Counted from the stretch's first letter, positions 9,801 to 19,959 are shown. The stretch is 64,000 nt of DNA from Planctomycetes bacterium syqfu (GCA_020974905.1 CP087563.1:5456001-5520000); one strand, 5' to 3'. Numbers and translations: made by a program. Notes: generated by a model from the letters alone, not told the origin.

Positions 9801-9827
9801 TAATTATAATTTACGAATGTTAAAGCT

Positions 9828-10538
9828 ATGAGCGTAAAAAAAATATTAATAACTATTGGAGTTTTTGTTATACTTTTGTCTGCTTTCATTTTGATACAGC
9901 AAATGGTAGGTGTGAAAAACATATCAAGTTCAGTTGAAGAGAACCGAGATGTGCTTAGATTGGTAGATGTGGCAAAAGACGCACATTATAAAATTAAATA
10001 CATGGATGATTCTGTCGAATGGAACGATGGAGAGGTTGTTCTGAATGGAAAAATTGTATCTAGTTTCCAGTATAAAGTGTATACCCCTCAATTATTAGTC
10101 GATTCGGTTGTTGATTTTAATTTTAATGACATGTCTCATCCTTTGATGAGCTGTTTAACGCGTCTGTCGTCATTGCAGTATCACAAAGATTTTAGTTTGT
10201 ACTTAAGTGGATTTTACAATCCTGATGAGCAGGAAGAATGGATTAAAAAAAATTACAAGAGTTTGAATTTAGAATTTTCACATTCTCTTTTCATAGAAAA
10301 AAATTTAACGAAAGAGCCGTGTGCAATTGTAGGCGAAGTAAAATGTGATGGTGTCTATTCATTAATTAAAGAACGATATGTTGAAGAGCTAGGACGATAT
10401 TTAATTTACCCGGAAGTTTACATTGAAAAGGATGGAAAGTTTTTTAGAGCAACGAATGGAATTAAGCGGTCTGAAACACTTAAGAGGATGTCGTCTAAAA
10501 ACTTTTCGCTTTTTAGTAAAGAAAAGAGATCAGAATAA
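9828..10538 (+). CDS. Single-pass membrane protein of unknown function
   Basis: A 236-residue protein with one N-terminal membrane helix (residues 5-24, ILITIGVFVILLSAFILI) and a soluble remainder, probably periplasmic. I do not recognise a family. It contains short charged and aromatic stretches and a possible LPYV-like beta region (YLIYPEVYIEKDGKFF) near the C-terminus. It is very AT-rich. Its stop shares a base with the next start (TAATG), which implies translational coupling within the operon. A structural or accessory subunit is the most that can be inferred. Confidence 0.6.
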   Translation: MSVKKILITIGVFVILLSAFILIQQMVGVKNISSSVEENRDVLRLVDVAKDAHYKIKYMDDSVEWNDGEVVLNGKIVSSFQYKVYTPQLLVDSVVDFNFNDMSHPLMSCLTRLSSLQYHKDFSLYLSGFYNPDEQEEWIKKNYKSLNLEFSHSLFIEKNLTKEPCAIVGEVKCDGVYSLIKERYVEELGRYLIYPEVYIEKDGKFFRATNGIKRSETLKRMSSKNFSLFSKEKRSE

Positions 10539-11473
10539 TGTTTTGGGTTTTGAAATACTTAATAAAAAAAACTTTTATTATCGTATTGTTTGCTTGTGTA
10601 AATATTACCCTTGCAGACACTGATGAAACTGTAAAATTTTTGAGTATACAAAAACAATTTTCCGAAACTAAGGACACCGACTATTTATTTAAAGAGCTGA
10701 ATAGCATCATTGATGCTACATTAGATGAAAGGCTCAAAATTCAAGCGGAATACGAAATATATAAATATTGTATTGCCAAGAATGATCCTCGAAAATGTTA
10801 TGATTACGTTTTCAATTGTGTTAAATCCTACAGAGGAGATAAGCAAAACTTCAATTATCTACTGTTCTTGTTAGAGAAAAGCCGTCTTGGTCTTTTGTTA
10901 AACTTTTGTGATAAGCCAGATGGTGTCGAAGAAGTTTTAAGTATTATAATTGATGGGGTACAGGCACCGCCAAGTTACAAAGAAGTTACGAACCAAAAAC
11001 TATATATTCTTAAGAAATTTATTATTGCGTCCGCTCTATTGCAAGAACTTGAATTTATTGAAAAACATTCTAAGGCAGATAATAGTTTGGAGAAGATTGT
11101 CCAGAATATGAAAAATAAGTATTCCGGACATCAGGATAAAAAAATTATATTTCAAATATTGGATCGAGGTTTGTCTGTTAAGTCAAAAACTGTTCCGGTC
11201 AAGAAGAGTATGCCTAAAGAACAGGGTAATAATGACGAAGAAATGACTGGTTTAGTTTCAGGAACAGTGAAAACACCTGACGTAATAAAAAAACCTGAGT
11301 GGACGCGCGTAGACTTGCAAATTAGAAATGTAAACGATAAGAGCATTGTTGTAAGCCAGAGTGATGCTGCGGGTACTGTCAGATACACGAAAAAGTTTAA
11401 TTATACAATTGTTGTCTTTTTTGTGGGGTTGCTATTAGGAGTTTCTTTGATTGTTATTGGGTATAAATTATAA
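10538..11473 (+). CDS. Exported membrane-anchored protein of unknown function
   Basis: 311 residues with hydrophobic segments at both ends: a signal-like segment at 10-26 (TFIIVLFACVNITLA) and a C-terminal helix at about 290-309 (IVVFFVGLLLGVSLIVIGYK) with only a Tyr-Lys-Leu tail. Between them is a mainly helical region (residues 30-210) that may hold degenerate TPR-like helices, then a low-complexity linker. This layout suggests a periplasmic domain tethered by its C-terminus. No family recognised. Coupled to the gene before it (shared base) and to the gene after it, which starts 1 base after its stop. Confidence 0.6.
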   Translation: MFWVLKYLIKKTFIIVLFACVNITLADTDETVKFLSIQKQFSETKDTDYLFKELNSIIDATLDERLKIQAEYEIYKYCIAKNDPRKCYDYVFNCVKSYRGDKQNFNYLLFLLEKSRLGLLLNFCDKPDGVEEVLSIIIDGVQAPPSYKEVTNQKLYILKKFIIASALLQELEFIEKHSKADNSLEKIVQNMKNKYSGHQDKKIIFQILDRGLSVKSKTVPVKKSMPKEQGNNDEEMTGLVSGTVKTPDVIKKPEWTRVDLQIRNVNDKSIVVSQSDAAGTVRYTKKFNYTIVVFFVGLLLGVSLIVIGYKL

Positions 11474-11474
11474 G

Positions 11475-14400
11475 TTGAGATATATTGGCGATATTTGTAA
11501 AAAAAACAAAGGTTCATTTTGGTTGCTTTTGTTATTAGTGCAAGTTGTGTATTGGTCCGCAATTATTTATGTTTTAATAAAAAATCCTAAATCTGAATTT
11601 ATTGAAAATGAAATAAATAAGCAAGTTAGAGTTGATATTTCTTTATACAAAGAATTGCATCATGAAAAAAACTTAAACAGGTTTGATGGCGGTGGTGCAA
11701 GTTTTAGTAGTCAGTCATTTGCTAAAAGTATTAATGATTTGCAATGTCTAATTAAAGAACAAAAATACGTTGAAATTTTTGATGTTAAAGAATATTTTAC
11801 TGATAGGACAGGTCGAATTTCGGTTTTGTCAGTGCAAGAATTAAATTTAGATGAATTGACAGGGCCAGTAATTACAGGATCAAAAGACACAAAAAGTAAC
11901 AGTGATATTTTGGGGCCTCCTGGTTATCAAAGAGGAAATTCATTAATTTCAAGAATTAGTGCTGTATATCGCCAGACAGCAGTCAAATCAAATGGCGGAA
12001 GTGATCAAACTGAGAAGGCTGTTCTCAAAGCCTTGCGGTATTTAGCTAAGAAACAAGCAAGTGATGGTTCATGGGGCGGCATCGCTTCACGCAATACTGG
12101 TGATGTTGTTGCTTTGTCGAGTCTATGTCTTTTAGCATTTCTTGGTCATGGCGAGCATTATCAATCAAAAGAATTTGGACCAACAGTTATCGAGGGGATT
12201 GATTATCTACTTTATGCTGCACAGATTCCTAGTGTTGAATATGTGGGACACGGTTTTGGGCATGCGATACTAACCTATACCTTGGCCGAAGCATACGCTG
12301 TAACTGGTGATTTGAAAATCAAGCCAGTACTGGAAGCCAGGGTTCATGCAATTGTTCAGCGTCAGAACTCACTTGGCAGCTTCAGTGTCGATTATAGCAA
12401 TGATCTTGTCGACGAAGCGCCTTCAGCCGATTCTCTGGAACACATGACGGATGAGCAGAGGGCCGTTGCAGTCCAGGTTATTGCGGGTGAACCAACCTGT
12501 GATCTTTCACTTTTAGGGTGGCATGTTCAGGCAATTACTGCGGCAAAGGTTGCAGGTATTACGGTTGATGGGCTTGATGAAGCCATTGAGAAAGCTAACT
12601 CTGCCCTCATCCAAGTACATCAAGCCAGAGATGGTGGTTTTTCCCAAGGCATCAATTCCAAACGTTTTCCAGCCAATCCGGTTTTAACGCCCGTGGGAAC
12701 GCTTTGCATGCAGTTGCTGGGGCTGGGCGATAGTACTGTGACCAAGAGAGCTGGTCCTATCATCGCTAGTGATGATGGTAATTTGCCAATGCCAAATTGG
12801 TCAGGTGGTATCAAGAGAGTAAAGGGAGAGAGCTTTACATCTGTCAAGAGTCCTGATCCTTTCCCGTTGTATCGATGGTATTATCTGACACAAACTGTTT
12901 TCCAAGCTACTGAAGGCAAGGGAAAAATATGGCAGCGTTGGAATGAAAATCTAAAGTTTGAGCTTGTTAAAAACCAGGAATCCGATGGGAGTTGGAAGGT
13001 AAAAAGTGATTCAGAGGATTTCCGTCTGAAAGATAAAAATGATCTGACGATCTATTCAACCAGCATGGCAACACTCATGCTCGAGGTCTATTACCGTTAC
13101 CTGCCAAGTTACTCGATTCGAGAAGCCCCCAAAAAGGAGATGGATGTGGCGGCAAGACTCGATGCTGCCAAACTTGGCTTATTGAGTCGCATGCGTGAAG
13201 GAATAGATCCTGATGCAGCTTTGTTACTTGGTGCAGGCATTCGCCAAATCAATCCGATTCAATTTGGCCAGTTTAATGGTAAGCCAACAGCCACGAGTGC
13301 ACCCTTGGTTACTGAAGAGTTTCAGACTTATACAACGCTGACTTCAACGATTGGTGTTCGGAAATCTGAGGATTTTCCACAAGTTGTACAACCTAATCAG
13401 CGCGTTGCATTGTTTCTGGACAATCTGTTGCCTGCTGGTTTTCAGTGGCACATGGTGATGTATTTAGCCATTCGCCATGATAATTTTCCGCCAGTGTCAA
13501 CTTACCAGCATCTAGAAGTGGTGATTAATGGTCAAACGATTCATAACGAATGTTTGGAACGAAAAAGGAACCTTGTCACGGTTTTAGTCCCTGCTGATCA
13601 ATTACGTAATTTTGGCAATGTGTTGGAGATTCGCAACAATGGCCCCAAGCCGATCTGTTTTGATGCAGTCCGTTTGACAACACCTGATTTGCCAGGAAAA
13701 AGACTGTTTATTGCAGCTGAAGATTGGGATACGTTGCCCAAAGACAGTCAATATTTATTCAATGCTGCTTTGATTCAGGTAGGCATTCAAGATGATAAAA
13801 GCTTTCCCGAAAAATCAGAAATTCTAGCTGTCAAAGTGTTAAAACCTGATGATTCAAGTTTGTGGTCAAGACGTAGTGCCTTGTGGATGTTAAGGCAAAA
13901 TATTGAAAAATTCACGAGTCTATCTCCTGCCAATAAGCAACTTTTAAAGGATTTATCACGCTCAATCAATCAAGTAATGCTCAAAAGAACTGAGCCCATT
14001 ATTCAACTGGATGGTGTTCTGAATCCAGATGCAGTTGAGTTAATTGCAGCAGCCTTTGGCCCATTTGTAGAATATTGGTCATTGAAAAATATGGCCTATG
14101 AATCGATGGAAAGCATCATTCGATTCCATTGCCCGTCAGCCACATTTATAACACCTCAATCCATTGGTGCAGGTTATGACCTTTTCGTCTATCAAGGTTT
14201 TGATGGTGTTCGTGAGCCCGCGAAGTTTTTAATGCGCCAAGAATCATACGATCCCACCAGATCATATTGGGGATATTGGCACGCATCCTCAGAGCAACGT
14301 CTTGGCGAAGAAATGCAAGTTCGTGAATTGCAGAGAAGTGGACGCGGAATCGTTGAATGGATCGGTGGCGGTGGTAGCAGTGTGATCTTGGGGAAGATCA

Positions 14401-15887
14401 AGACAGGCGGAGCATACTACGATGGGCTATACGGAACTGCGTTACCTGCTCTTACTTCTTTGCGCCAAGTGGGGCGTTTATTTGAAGGTGCTCCACAGTT
14501 GTTGCCAAGCGCTGTCTATCGATATGCCAGCGAGAGTCCGACAGTTAATACTTCGTGTGTAGCGGCATTGAATGCTCCGGGTATGGCGACTGTGGTCATA
14601 TCACGTGAGTTTTCAACTCTCAGAGAATATGAGGTTGTTGCATTGGTGCCGTGGAGTGGACCAACACAATTGGCAATCCAGACCGGATATTTTGATAAAA
14701 AATCACCTTATTATCACATGTCCGATCCACTGCAAAACAAGGTTGAAACCATTACGGTTAAAGACAATCTATTCCGCTGGCATGGTCTCTTGCCAGGCAT
14801 GTCAGTTCTTCGGTTGCTACAAGATGATTCGCGTCGTATTGAACAACCCAAACGACCATCAATTGTATGGGCGAAATCTTCCGGTCCAGTAGAAGCAGAT
14901 TCGTCCATAGCAAACTGCTCGTTCTCGTATCCATCTGAGGGGATGATTAGAGTCAAAGCTTGTGCTTTTAAGGATAATACATATACGACAGGTCAAGGTG
15001 TACGCTCGGAAATGGTTCCTGCAACTAAACCGAAAGGCAAAGAACATATCACGATGTTTCCCGTTGAACCAGAGAGTTTATTAATTACCTATACAACTGA
15101 TAGGGGTGATGATTTATCTCAAAGTGTGTATATCAATTACATACATGGATTGAATCTTGAAGCACAAATGAGCTTTATGGTTTATCCACGTCAGACAATG
15201 CAAAAAGATCATGTAGGAAGTAGTGATACGATCTTATTACGATTTTCTTTGTCTTCCAGTGAAAAGATTCTGCAAGTTCCACTTAGCTTAAATCAATGGA
15301 ACAGAGTTGAAATTCCAGTAAAGAAAATCAACACCAATTCCAGCTGCGTATTGCGAATCATTACGCCACCATTCGACAATGATCGTGTATCAGTTAGTTA
15401 TGAGATCAATGATTTTTCAGCATATGGTTTATCCCATCCCAAGTATGGCTCATCGGGTTTGGAGCATGCAATTGTTCAGCCTTTGAGCGATCACGGTCAG
15501 ATGCAGATTATTTTGTTTGGCAAACCCAATTCGTATGGTGAATACCGATACTATCCCAAGCCCGGTTGGAAAATAACGAAAGTGCAATTGAATGATGGTT
15601 CCGTGCCAGATCAGTTCAAGGATGTGATTCCGGCTGCGACCCTCACGACAGTTGATCAAAAGGAACCACCCAAAGAACAGGATGATGCAGAGCAAACGAA
15701 CATACAATTGAATTCTGTTTCCGGTGATCTGGCAGCTTTTTGTCATTTTGGTGATCCATTGTCGTATCAAAACCGGCAAGTGATCTTGCGGCAGCTGGTT
15801 GGTGAGCCATTAAAGGTGATGAAGGAAAATCCTGAGCTTGTACCAATGATCATTCGTTTGGAGCAGGAGTATCACGTTGAGCAGTAA
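11475..15887 (+). CDS. Large membrane protein with terpenoid-cyclase-like (squalene/prenyltransferase repeat) domain
   Basis: About 1470 residues. I chose TTG at 11475, directly after the upstream stop; earlier in-frame TTGs exist. A membrane helix at about 15-38 anchors it. Residues about 185-550 form an alpha/alpha barrel of the squalene-cyclase/prenyltransferase type, shown by repeated QW-like motifs (LAKKQASDGSWGG near the start, LVKNQESDGSWKV near the end) and by GGFSQG and LTPVGTLCMQLLGL. The catalytic DXDD of true cyclases was not found, so this is likely a binding domain, as in alpha-2-macroglobulin-type proteins. The rest is beta-rich with a Gly-rich loop (GIVEWIGGGGSS). It is followed by TPR, ExbB and ExbD genes, a neighbourhood seen in planctomycetes. 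The 5' end is AT-rich, the remainder more balanced. Confidence 0.75.
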   Translation: MRYIGDICKKNKGSFWLLLLLVQVVYWSAIIYVLIKNPKSEFIENEINKQVRVDISLYKELHHEKNLNRFDGGGASFSSQSFAKSINDLQCLIKEQKYVEIFDVKEYFTDRTGRISVLSVQELNLDELTGPVITGSKDTKSNSDILGPPGYQRGNSLISRISAVYRQTAVKSNGGSDQTEKAVLKALRYLAKKQASDGSWGGIASRNTGDVVALSSLCLLAFLGHGEHYQSKEFGPTVIEGIDYLLYAAQIPSVEYVGHGFGHAILTYTLAEAYAVTGDLKIKPVLEARVHAIVQRQNSLGSFSVDYSNDLVDEAPSADSLEHMTDEQRAVAVQVIAGEPTCDLSLLGWHVQAITAAKVAGITVDGLDEAIEKANSALIQVHQARDGGFSQGINSKRFPANPVLTPVGTLCMQLLGLGDSTVTKRAGPIIASDDGNLPMPNWSGGIKRVKGESFTSVKSPDPFPLYRWYYLTQTVFQATEGKGKIWQRWNENLKFELVKNQESDGSWKVKSDSEDFRLKDKNDLTIYSTSMATLMLEVYYRYLPSYSIREAPKKEMDVAARLDAAKLGLLSRMREGIDPDAALLLGAGIRQINPIQFGQFNGKPTATSAPLVTEEFQTYTTLTSTIGVRKSEDFPQVVQPNQRVALFLDNLLPAGFQWHMVMYLAIRHDNFPPVSTYQHLEVVINGQTIHNECLERKRNLVTVLVPADQLRNFGNVLEIRNNGPKPICFDAVRLTTPDLPGKRLFIAAEDWDTLPKDSQYLFNAALIQVGIQDDKSFPEKSEILAVKVLKPDDSSLWSRRSALWMLRQNIEKFTSLSPANKQLLKDLSRSINQVMLKRTEPIIQLDGVLNPDAVELIAAAFGPFVEYWSLKNMAYESMESIIRFHCPSATFITPQSIGAGYDLFVYQGFDGVREPAKFLMRQESYDPTRSYWGYWHASSEQRLGEEMQVRELQRSGRGIVEWIGGGGSSVILGKIKTGGAYYDGLYGTALPALTSLRQVGRLFEGAPQLLPSAVYRYASESPTVNTSCVAALNAPGMATVVISREFSTLREYEVVALVPWSGPTQLAIQTGYFDKKSPYYHMSDPLQNKVETITVKDNLFRWHGLLPGMSVLRLLQDDSRRIEQPKRPSIVWAKSSGPVEADSSIANCSFSYPSEGMIRVKACAFKDNTYTTGQGVRSEMVPATKPKGKEHITMFPVEPESLLITYTTDRGDDLSQSVYINYIHGLNLEAQMSFMVYPRQTMQKDHVGSSDTILLRFSLSSSEKILQVPLSLNQWNRVEIPVKKINTNSSCVLRIITPPFDNDRVSVSYEINDFSAYGLSHPKYGSSGLEHAIVQPLSDHGQMQIILFGKPNSYGEYRYYPKPGWKITKVQLNDGSVPDQFKDVIPAATLTTVDQKEPPKEQDDAEQTNIQLNSVSGDLAAFCHFGDPLSYQNRQVILRQLVGEPLKVMKENPELVPMIIRLEQEYHVEQ

Positions 15888-18288
15888 GTTGCTGACAACT
15901 TGTTTGCTGCTGTTGTTGACCATGATTGGCCGGGCTGAAGATGCTCCGCCTACACCATTAGCCAATCTATCATCCGAAGCATCGCAACAGATATTGGATT
16001 GGATTCGTAGCGAAGAGTTGCTGGACGATTTTGATAAGCTTCGAATGCAGGCTGAAAAGTTGTCGGAGTTGCTGAGTAAGACGGAGCAAACGCAGTCTGC
16101 GATGAGATTGATGTTAACCCGTGCTCGTTATCGCCAGGAACATCATCTGGTGGGTAGTCAGGCGTTTGCACGTGACGTGTTGAAATGTCTGCAACATGAG
16201 AGCCAAACGGATACCCCCGCCAAGGCGATTGCTTATGCGATTATGGTGGCTGAGGCACAGGACTTGAGCGGGGTGTCGGGGAAGGCTGCTCAAACGTTGG
16301 AGGACTGCCTGCAAGCGTATTTTCCTGAAATGCTGAAACATTCGGCATTGGTACGGCGAGAGTTGCCACCCGCTGCAAGAACCATGTTGATGCAGTTAAG
16401 TGATCTTTACTTGAGGCAGGCTGAAACCTCGCTTGATGTGAATGACAAGAGAAAATGGTATGGCCTGGCTGCGGGATGCTTGATTCGAATCGCGTCGTCA
16501 GAAAGTGGTAAAAATTTCGGTGACGGGAAGGTTGACAAAGCACTGTTACTGAAAATATCAACTTGTCAGGATGCGTTGGCATTAATGGGGAACAAGCTGA
16601 ATGTACCCACATTCCTGCGTGATCAATTAGGTGAGAGCAATGTGGGGTTGGTTCAGCAATTGATACGGAACCGAAAATACCATGCAGCACTCGAATTGAT
16701 TGGGCGTAGTGAACCTTCCCAATCGTTGGAGCTTTTTCGGTTGACATGCCAGTTGGAATTGGGACGTGTTGAAGATAGTTTGAAATGCGCTCAAATGTTG
16801 GCAAAAGAATATGGCAATGCGATTGAAGTCCACGAAGCTATTTTATCTGCTGCGGATCAATTGGAATCAATGAAGCACGCGGAGCAGGCAACACAGTTGT
16901 ATTTGCTGTTTGCAGATACGGCCCAAGACCACGCTAAAGCGCCTGATGCGTTACTCAAACGGGCGACCTATTGCAGAACACACAAACAACTGGAAGAAGC
17001 CGCAAAGCTTTTTGAGCGTGTTGCTGATCAGTATCCACAGCGAACGGAACTCACAGCTAAATGTTATTTCAGTGCAGCCCAGTGCTATCAGCAGATCCAA
17101 CAGTTCATGCAAGCCAAAGATTGTGCCGTGAAAGCTGAAGCCAAAGCGGATACGGAGTTTCGAAGCTTGGCAGGATTTCTGGCTGCGTACAGTGCCTTGC
17201 AGTATGCACTGCAAGAAAATACCGGCAGCGATGCGAAGCAACAAGAAGCGACTTGGGCCAAGGAGCATTTTGCCGTTGTATTAGCTGACAAAACAATTCA
17301 ACTTCTCATGCGCAGGCAAGCCAGCCAAGGTGCCCAGATTGCTGCTGAAACATCTGGGAATGTCGTTGATGCAGTACATTACCTTGAAGCCTATCTCAAA
17401 TGCCAAGGTGTTCAGCCGGGTCCGTCCGACACGCAAACTGCCAGACGCCTGATGGTGATGGCAGCCCAACAGAGGAATGTTAGGTGCATCCTGCAACTTT
17501 CAGATGTGATCCTTAAGCAGTCAATCCCAGAGAATATTCCATTGGCTATGGGTGCTATGGATGCGTTGATCAAACTCAATGCACAAGCCGACGCATTTAC
17601 CATCTGCAAGCAATTGCAGCTACTCGAATCAATTCCCGATACTCATCTGCTGCGTGTTGTCAAAATGCTAGACAGTCAGGATTTTGACAACCATCGTAAG
17701 CAGGCGGATCAAATGCAATTGTCATTGGCGACGCCACGATTGGATCATGTGTCCGAAGCGACGCGTGAAATCCTGCTCTATCAGCTTTCCGTCACGGCAT
17801 CACGATTGACAGATTTTGATCAGGCATTGGTATTGTTGAATCGACATTTGGGCAAGGATTATGCCTACAAATACCTTGAATCCAAAATGCTTCGTGCGTC
17901 CGTATTGGTTCATTTGAACCGACGTGAAGATGCCCGAAAGGATTACAAAGAAGTGTTATTGGCTAGTAGGGAACAGGCATTAACCATACAGACTTCGGCA
18001 TTGCTGGCACAAACCTATGTCCAAGACCAACAGTGGCAGCAAGCGTTGTCTTCAGCCTGCTTCTGTTTGCCGTTGTTGCAGAATCCGAACTTGCCATCAG
18101 ATCAACTTGAATCATTACGCCAATGCCTGGAAATTGTCTGCGATGCATACTTGCAGTTGGGACAACAAGAACCATTTAGAAAATATGTTGAGCAATATAT
18201 AAAAGTATTTCCTGAAGGTGCCAAAGTGGAGCAATACCAGAAAGCACTGGAAAAATTAAGTATGAATACCCAAGGTGAAAAACCATGA
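15877..18288 (+). CDS. Exported TPR-repeat protein
   Basis: 803 residues starting at a TTG that overlaps the upstream gene by 11 bases. Signal peptide at residues 1-21 (LLTTCLLLLLTMIGRAED). The mature protein is a long helical solenoid with many recognisable TPR units (AAKLFERVADQYPQRTELTAKC, AQCYQQIQQFMQAKDCAV, ALVLLNRHLGKDYAYKYLES, KMLRASVLVHLNRREDARKDYK in shorter parts). Such YbgF/CpoB-like periplasmic TPR proteins often stand beside TolQ/TolR genes and bridge the motor to its partners; that role is inferred here. The stop overlaps the ExbB start by four bases. Confidence 0.78.
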   Translation: MSSKLLTTCLLLLLTMIGRAEDAPPTPLANLSSEASQQILDWIRSEELLDDFDKLRMQAEKLSELLSKTEQTQSAMRLMLTRARYRQEHHLVGSQAFARDVLKCLQHESQTDTPAKAIAYAIMVAEAQDLSGVSGKAAQTLEDCLQAYFPEMLKHSALVRRELPPAARTMLMQLSDLYLRQAETSLDVNDKRKWYGLAAGCLIRIASSESGKNFGDGKVDKALLLKISTCQDALALMGNKLNVPTFLRDQLGESNVGLVQQLIRNRKYHAALELIGRSEPSQSLELFRLTCQLELGRVEDSLKCAQMLAKEYGNAIEVHEAILSAADQLESMKHAEQATQLYLLFADTAQDHAKAPDALLKRATYCRTHKQLEEAAKLFERVADQYPQRTELTAKCYFSAAQCYQQIQQFMQAKDCAVKAEAKADTEFRSLAGFLAAYSALQYALQENTGSDAKQQEATWAKEHFAVVLADKTIQLLMRRQASQGAQIAAETSGNVVDAVHYLEAYLKCQGVQPGPSDTQTARRLMVMAAQQRNVRCILQLSDVILKQSIPENIPLAMGAMDALIKLNAQADAFTICKQLQLLESIPDTHLLRVVKMLDSQDFDNHRKQADQMQLSLATPRLDHVSEATREILLYQLSVTASRLTDFDQALVLLNRHLGKDYAYKYLESKMLRASVLVHLNRREDARKDYKEVLLASREQALTIQTSALLAQTYVQDQQWQQALSSACFCLPLLQNPNLPSDQLESLRQCLEIVCDAYLQLGQQEPFRKYVEQYIKVFPEGAKVEQYQKALEKLSMNTQGEKP

Positions 18289-19043
18289 GACGAATCGGGA
18301 TAGATAAGGTTGTCTATATATTGGCAGTATTCTCAAGCGTGGGAGTTTGCTTTGGGCAGGATCAGGTAAACGCCACCGTGGAAAAAGGCCAAACATTACT
18401 TGACGTGATCATTGCAGGTGGGCTGATCAGTATTCTGATCTGGTCCATGCTGTTTGTTGTATCAGCAGCCGCTTTGCTCTTGGCCGTCTACTGCGTTCAC
18501 CTGATGAGTCGGCGGTATTTCAATCCCAGCGATTTGGTTGAAACCATCGGCGAATTGGTTAAGACGAAAAAATGGCGTGAAGCTGCTGAAACCTGCCAGG
18601 AGTTTGAATCAATTTTTTCAGAAGCCATGGAAGTGATTTTACTGAATGCTGCCAAAGGCGAAGAGGTTGCCTCAGAAGCTGCATCCAAAGCCATCACCCA
18701 GCGAACCAGAAGCATATCCCGTCAGATCGGCACCTTGCAGATGTGTGCAAACATCGCGCCCATGCTTGGCTTGCTGGGAACGGTCACCGGTATGGTCAGT
18801 GCTTTCATGGGATTGGGTACCGCAGTGGGCGCAGAGAAAGCATCCGTGTTGGCCATCTCTATTGCCCAGGCACTTTACACCACGACAGCAGGTTTGCTCA
18901 TTGCAGTCCCTGCCATCGCCGTTGCTCATTTCTGTCGGAATAAGCTGGAGCATCGCACAACGGAACTCGTGCAGGAAGTCGAAGAAACATCCGAACCGAT
19001 CTGGAAAACGATCCGGAAAAAGAAACATGCCGATCAGGATTGA
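18285..19043 (+). CDS. MotA/TolQ/ExbB family proton channel protein
   Basis: 252 residues. It has a signal-like first helix (10-24), a second helix at about 45-72 and the conserved paired helices of the family: QIGTLQMCANIAPMLGLLGT then VTGMVSAFMGLG (about 148-182) and SIAQALYTTTAGLLIAVPAI (about 193-212). The GLLGTVxGM and LYTTxxGLxxAxPA signatures are diagnostic. Together with ExbD/TolR it makes the proton-driven stator that powers envelope work such as outer-membrane transport. ATGA overlap with the TPR gene upstream and 17-base overlap with the ExbD gene downstream show a coupled operon. Confidence 0.93.
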   Translation: MRRIGIDKVVYILAVFSSVGVCFGQDQVNATVEKGQTLLDVIIAGGLISILIWSMLFVVSAAALLLAVYCVHLMSRRYFNPSDLVETIGELVKTKKWREAAETCQEFESIFSEAMEVILLNAAKGEEVASEAASKAITQRTRSISRQIGTLQMCANIAPMLGLLGTVTGMVSAFMGLGTAVGAEKASVLAISIAQALYTTTAGLLIAVPAIAVAHFCRNKLEHRTTELVQEVEETSEPIWKTIRKKKHADQD

Positions 19044-19479
19044 AGCAAATACTGAGGATGAAAATCTATCGGTCGCATCGCTCTCGTCGATGATTGATAT
19101 CATTTTCCTGCTGATTATCTTCTTCGTGGTTACCGCTTCATTTGATAATGCCCAGTTGGATCAAGCTGTGCTCTTACCGCACCTCGATGGCCAGACACCA
19201 ATCAAATCATTGCCACCCGAGCGATTGATCATCAATGTGCGGCAAGATGGTGAAGTGCGTGTCGGCTTCGTCAGCATTCCCCCGGATCAGATCACTCAAC
19301 AGTTGCCAACCGTTCTGAAGCAAAGTATTCACAGCAATGATACGCAAGTCATCCTCAATGGCGATGAACGTGCCAAACATAAATACATCGCACAAGTGAT
19401 GGAGGCCGTAGCCGCGATTGGGTACAGTAATCTGGAAATCAATGCCGCAGTCGGTGAACAGGATCAGAACGACTCATGA
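19027..19479 (+). CDS. ExbD/TolR family protein (first copy)
   Basis: 150 residues from the ATG at 19027; longer in-frame versions run antisense-free through the ExbB gene but lack homology. The single membrane helix has the family signature with its proton-relay Asp: SLSSMIDIIFLLIIFFVV (about 18-36), Asp at about 24. The periplasmic part has the usual beta-alpha pattern (RLIINVRQDGEVRVG; QVILNGDERAKHKYIAQVMEA in shorter parts). It partners ExbB. It is the first of two non-identical ExbD genes, a pattern common in planctomycetes. It overlaps the second copy by four bases. Confidence 0.9.
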   Translation: MPIRIEANTEDENLSVASLSSMIDIIFLLIIFFVVTASFDNAQLDQAVLLPHLDGQTPIKSLPPERLIINVRQDGEVRVGFVSIPPDQITQQLPTVLKQSIHSNDTQVILNGDERAKHKYIAQVMEAVAAIGYSNLEINAAVGEQDQNDS

Positions 19480-19910
19480 AGTTGAACGTCAACAGTTTGT
19501 CTGAGGAAGACACCTCGCAATCCATGTCCGCGATGACGGATGTGGTATTCCTGCTACTGATCTTTTTCGTGGTTACGACCGGCGCGTGGGTTAAAACCAC
19601 CTTGATCGACACCGCACTTCCACAGGACAGCGGCGGTGCAGGGCCAAACATGCTCAAGAGCATCCAGCTCGAAATATCAGCTTACGAAGAAAAACAACCC
19701 ACCATGCTCTACCGTGTCAATGGCATCCCGCACACCAAAGATCAACTAGCCCAAACCCTACAACAATTCGGCAGCTACTCCCGCGAAAGCGACATCATGA
19801 TCCAATGCGACAACGAATCCCGTCATGGTGAATTGGTGTACCTTTTGTCCTTGTTGCATGCCAATCACCTGGATAAGATTCAGATTTTAAAACCTATTGT
19901 CAAAGAATGA
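19476..19910 (+). CDS. ExbD/TolR family protein (second copy)
   Basis: 144 residues. Membrane helix with the relay Asp in SAMTDVVFLLLIFFVV (about 18-33). The periplasmic part is shorter of recognisable strands but ends in the family pattern of an exposed residue check (SRHGELVYLLSLLHANHL, about 115-132, matching the V...D...G..I arrangement). Only about the membrane segment resembles the first ExbD, so the pair probably forms a heteromeric stator. It is the last gene of the nine-gene operon; no clear intrinsic terminator follows. Confidence 0.88.
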   Translation: MKLNVNSLSEEDTSQSMSAMTDVVFLLLIFFVVTTGAWVKTTLIDTALPQDSGGAGPNMLKSIQLEISAYEEKQPTMLYRVNGIPHTKDQLAQTLQQFGSYSRESDIMIQCDNESRHGELVYLLSLLHANHLDKIQILKPIVKE

Positions 19911-19959
19911 ATGACTTTGGGATTCACTCTAATATTATCGAGGATTAATGTGCGTATTG

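Noticed and set aside
11475-15887. True squalene-hopene cyclase
   Set aside because: The repeat fold is present, but no DXDD catalytic motif was found and the protein is membrane-anchored and twice the usual length.
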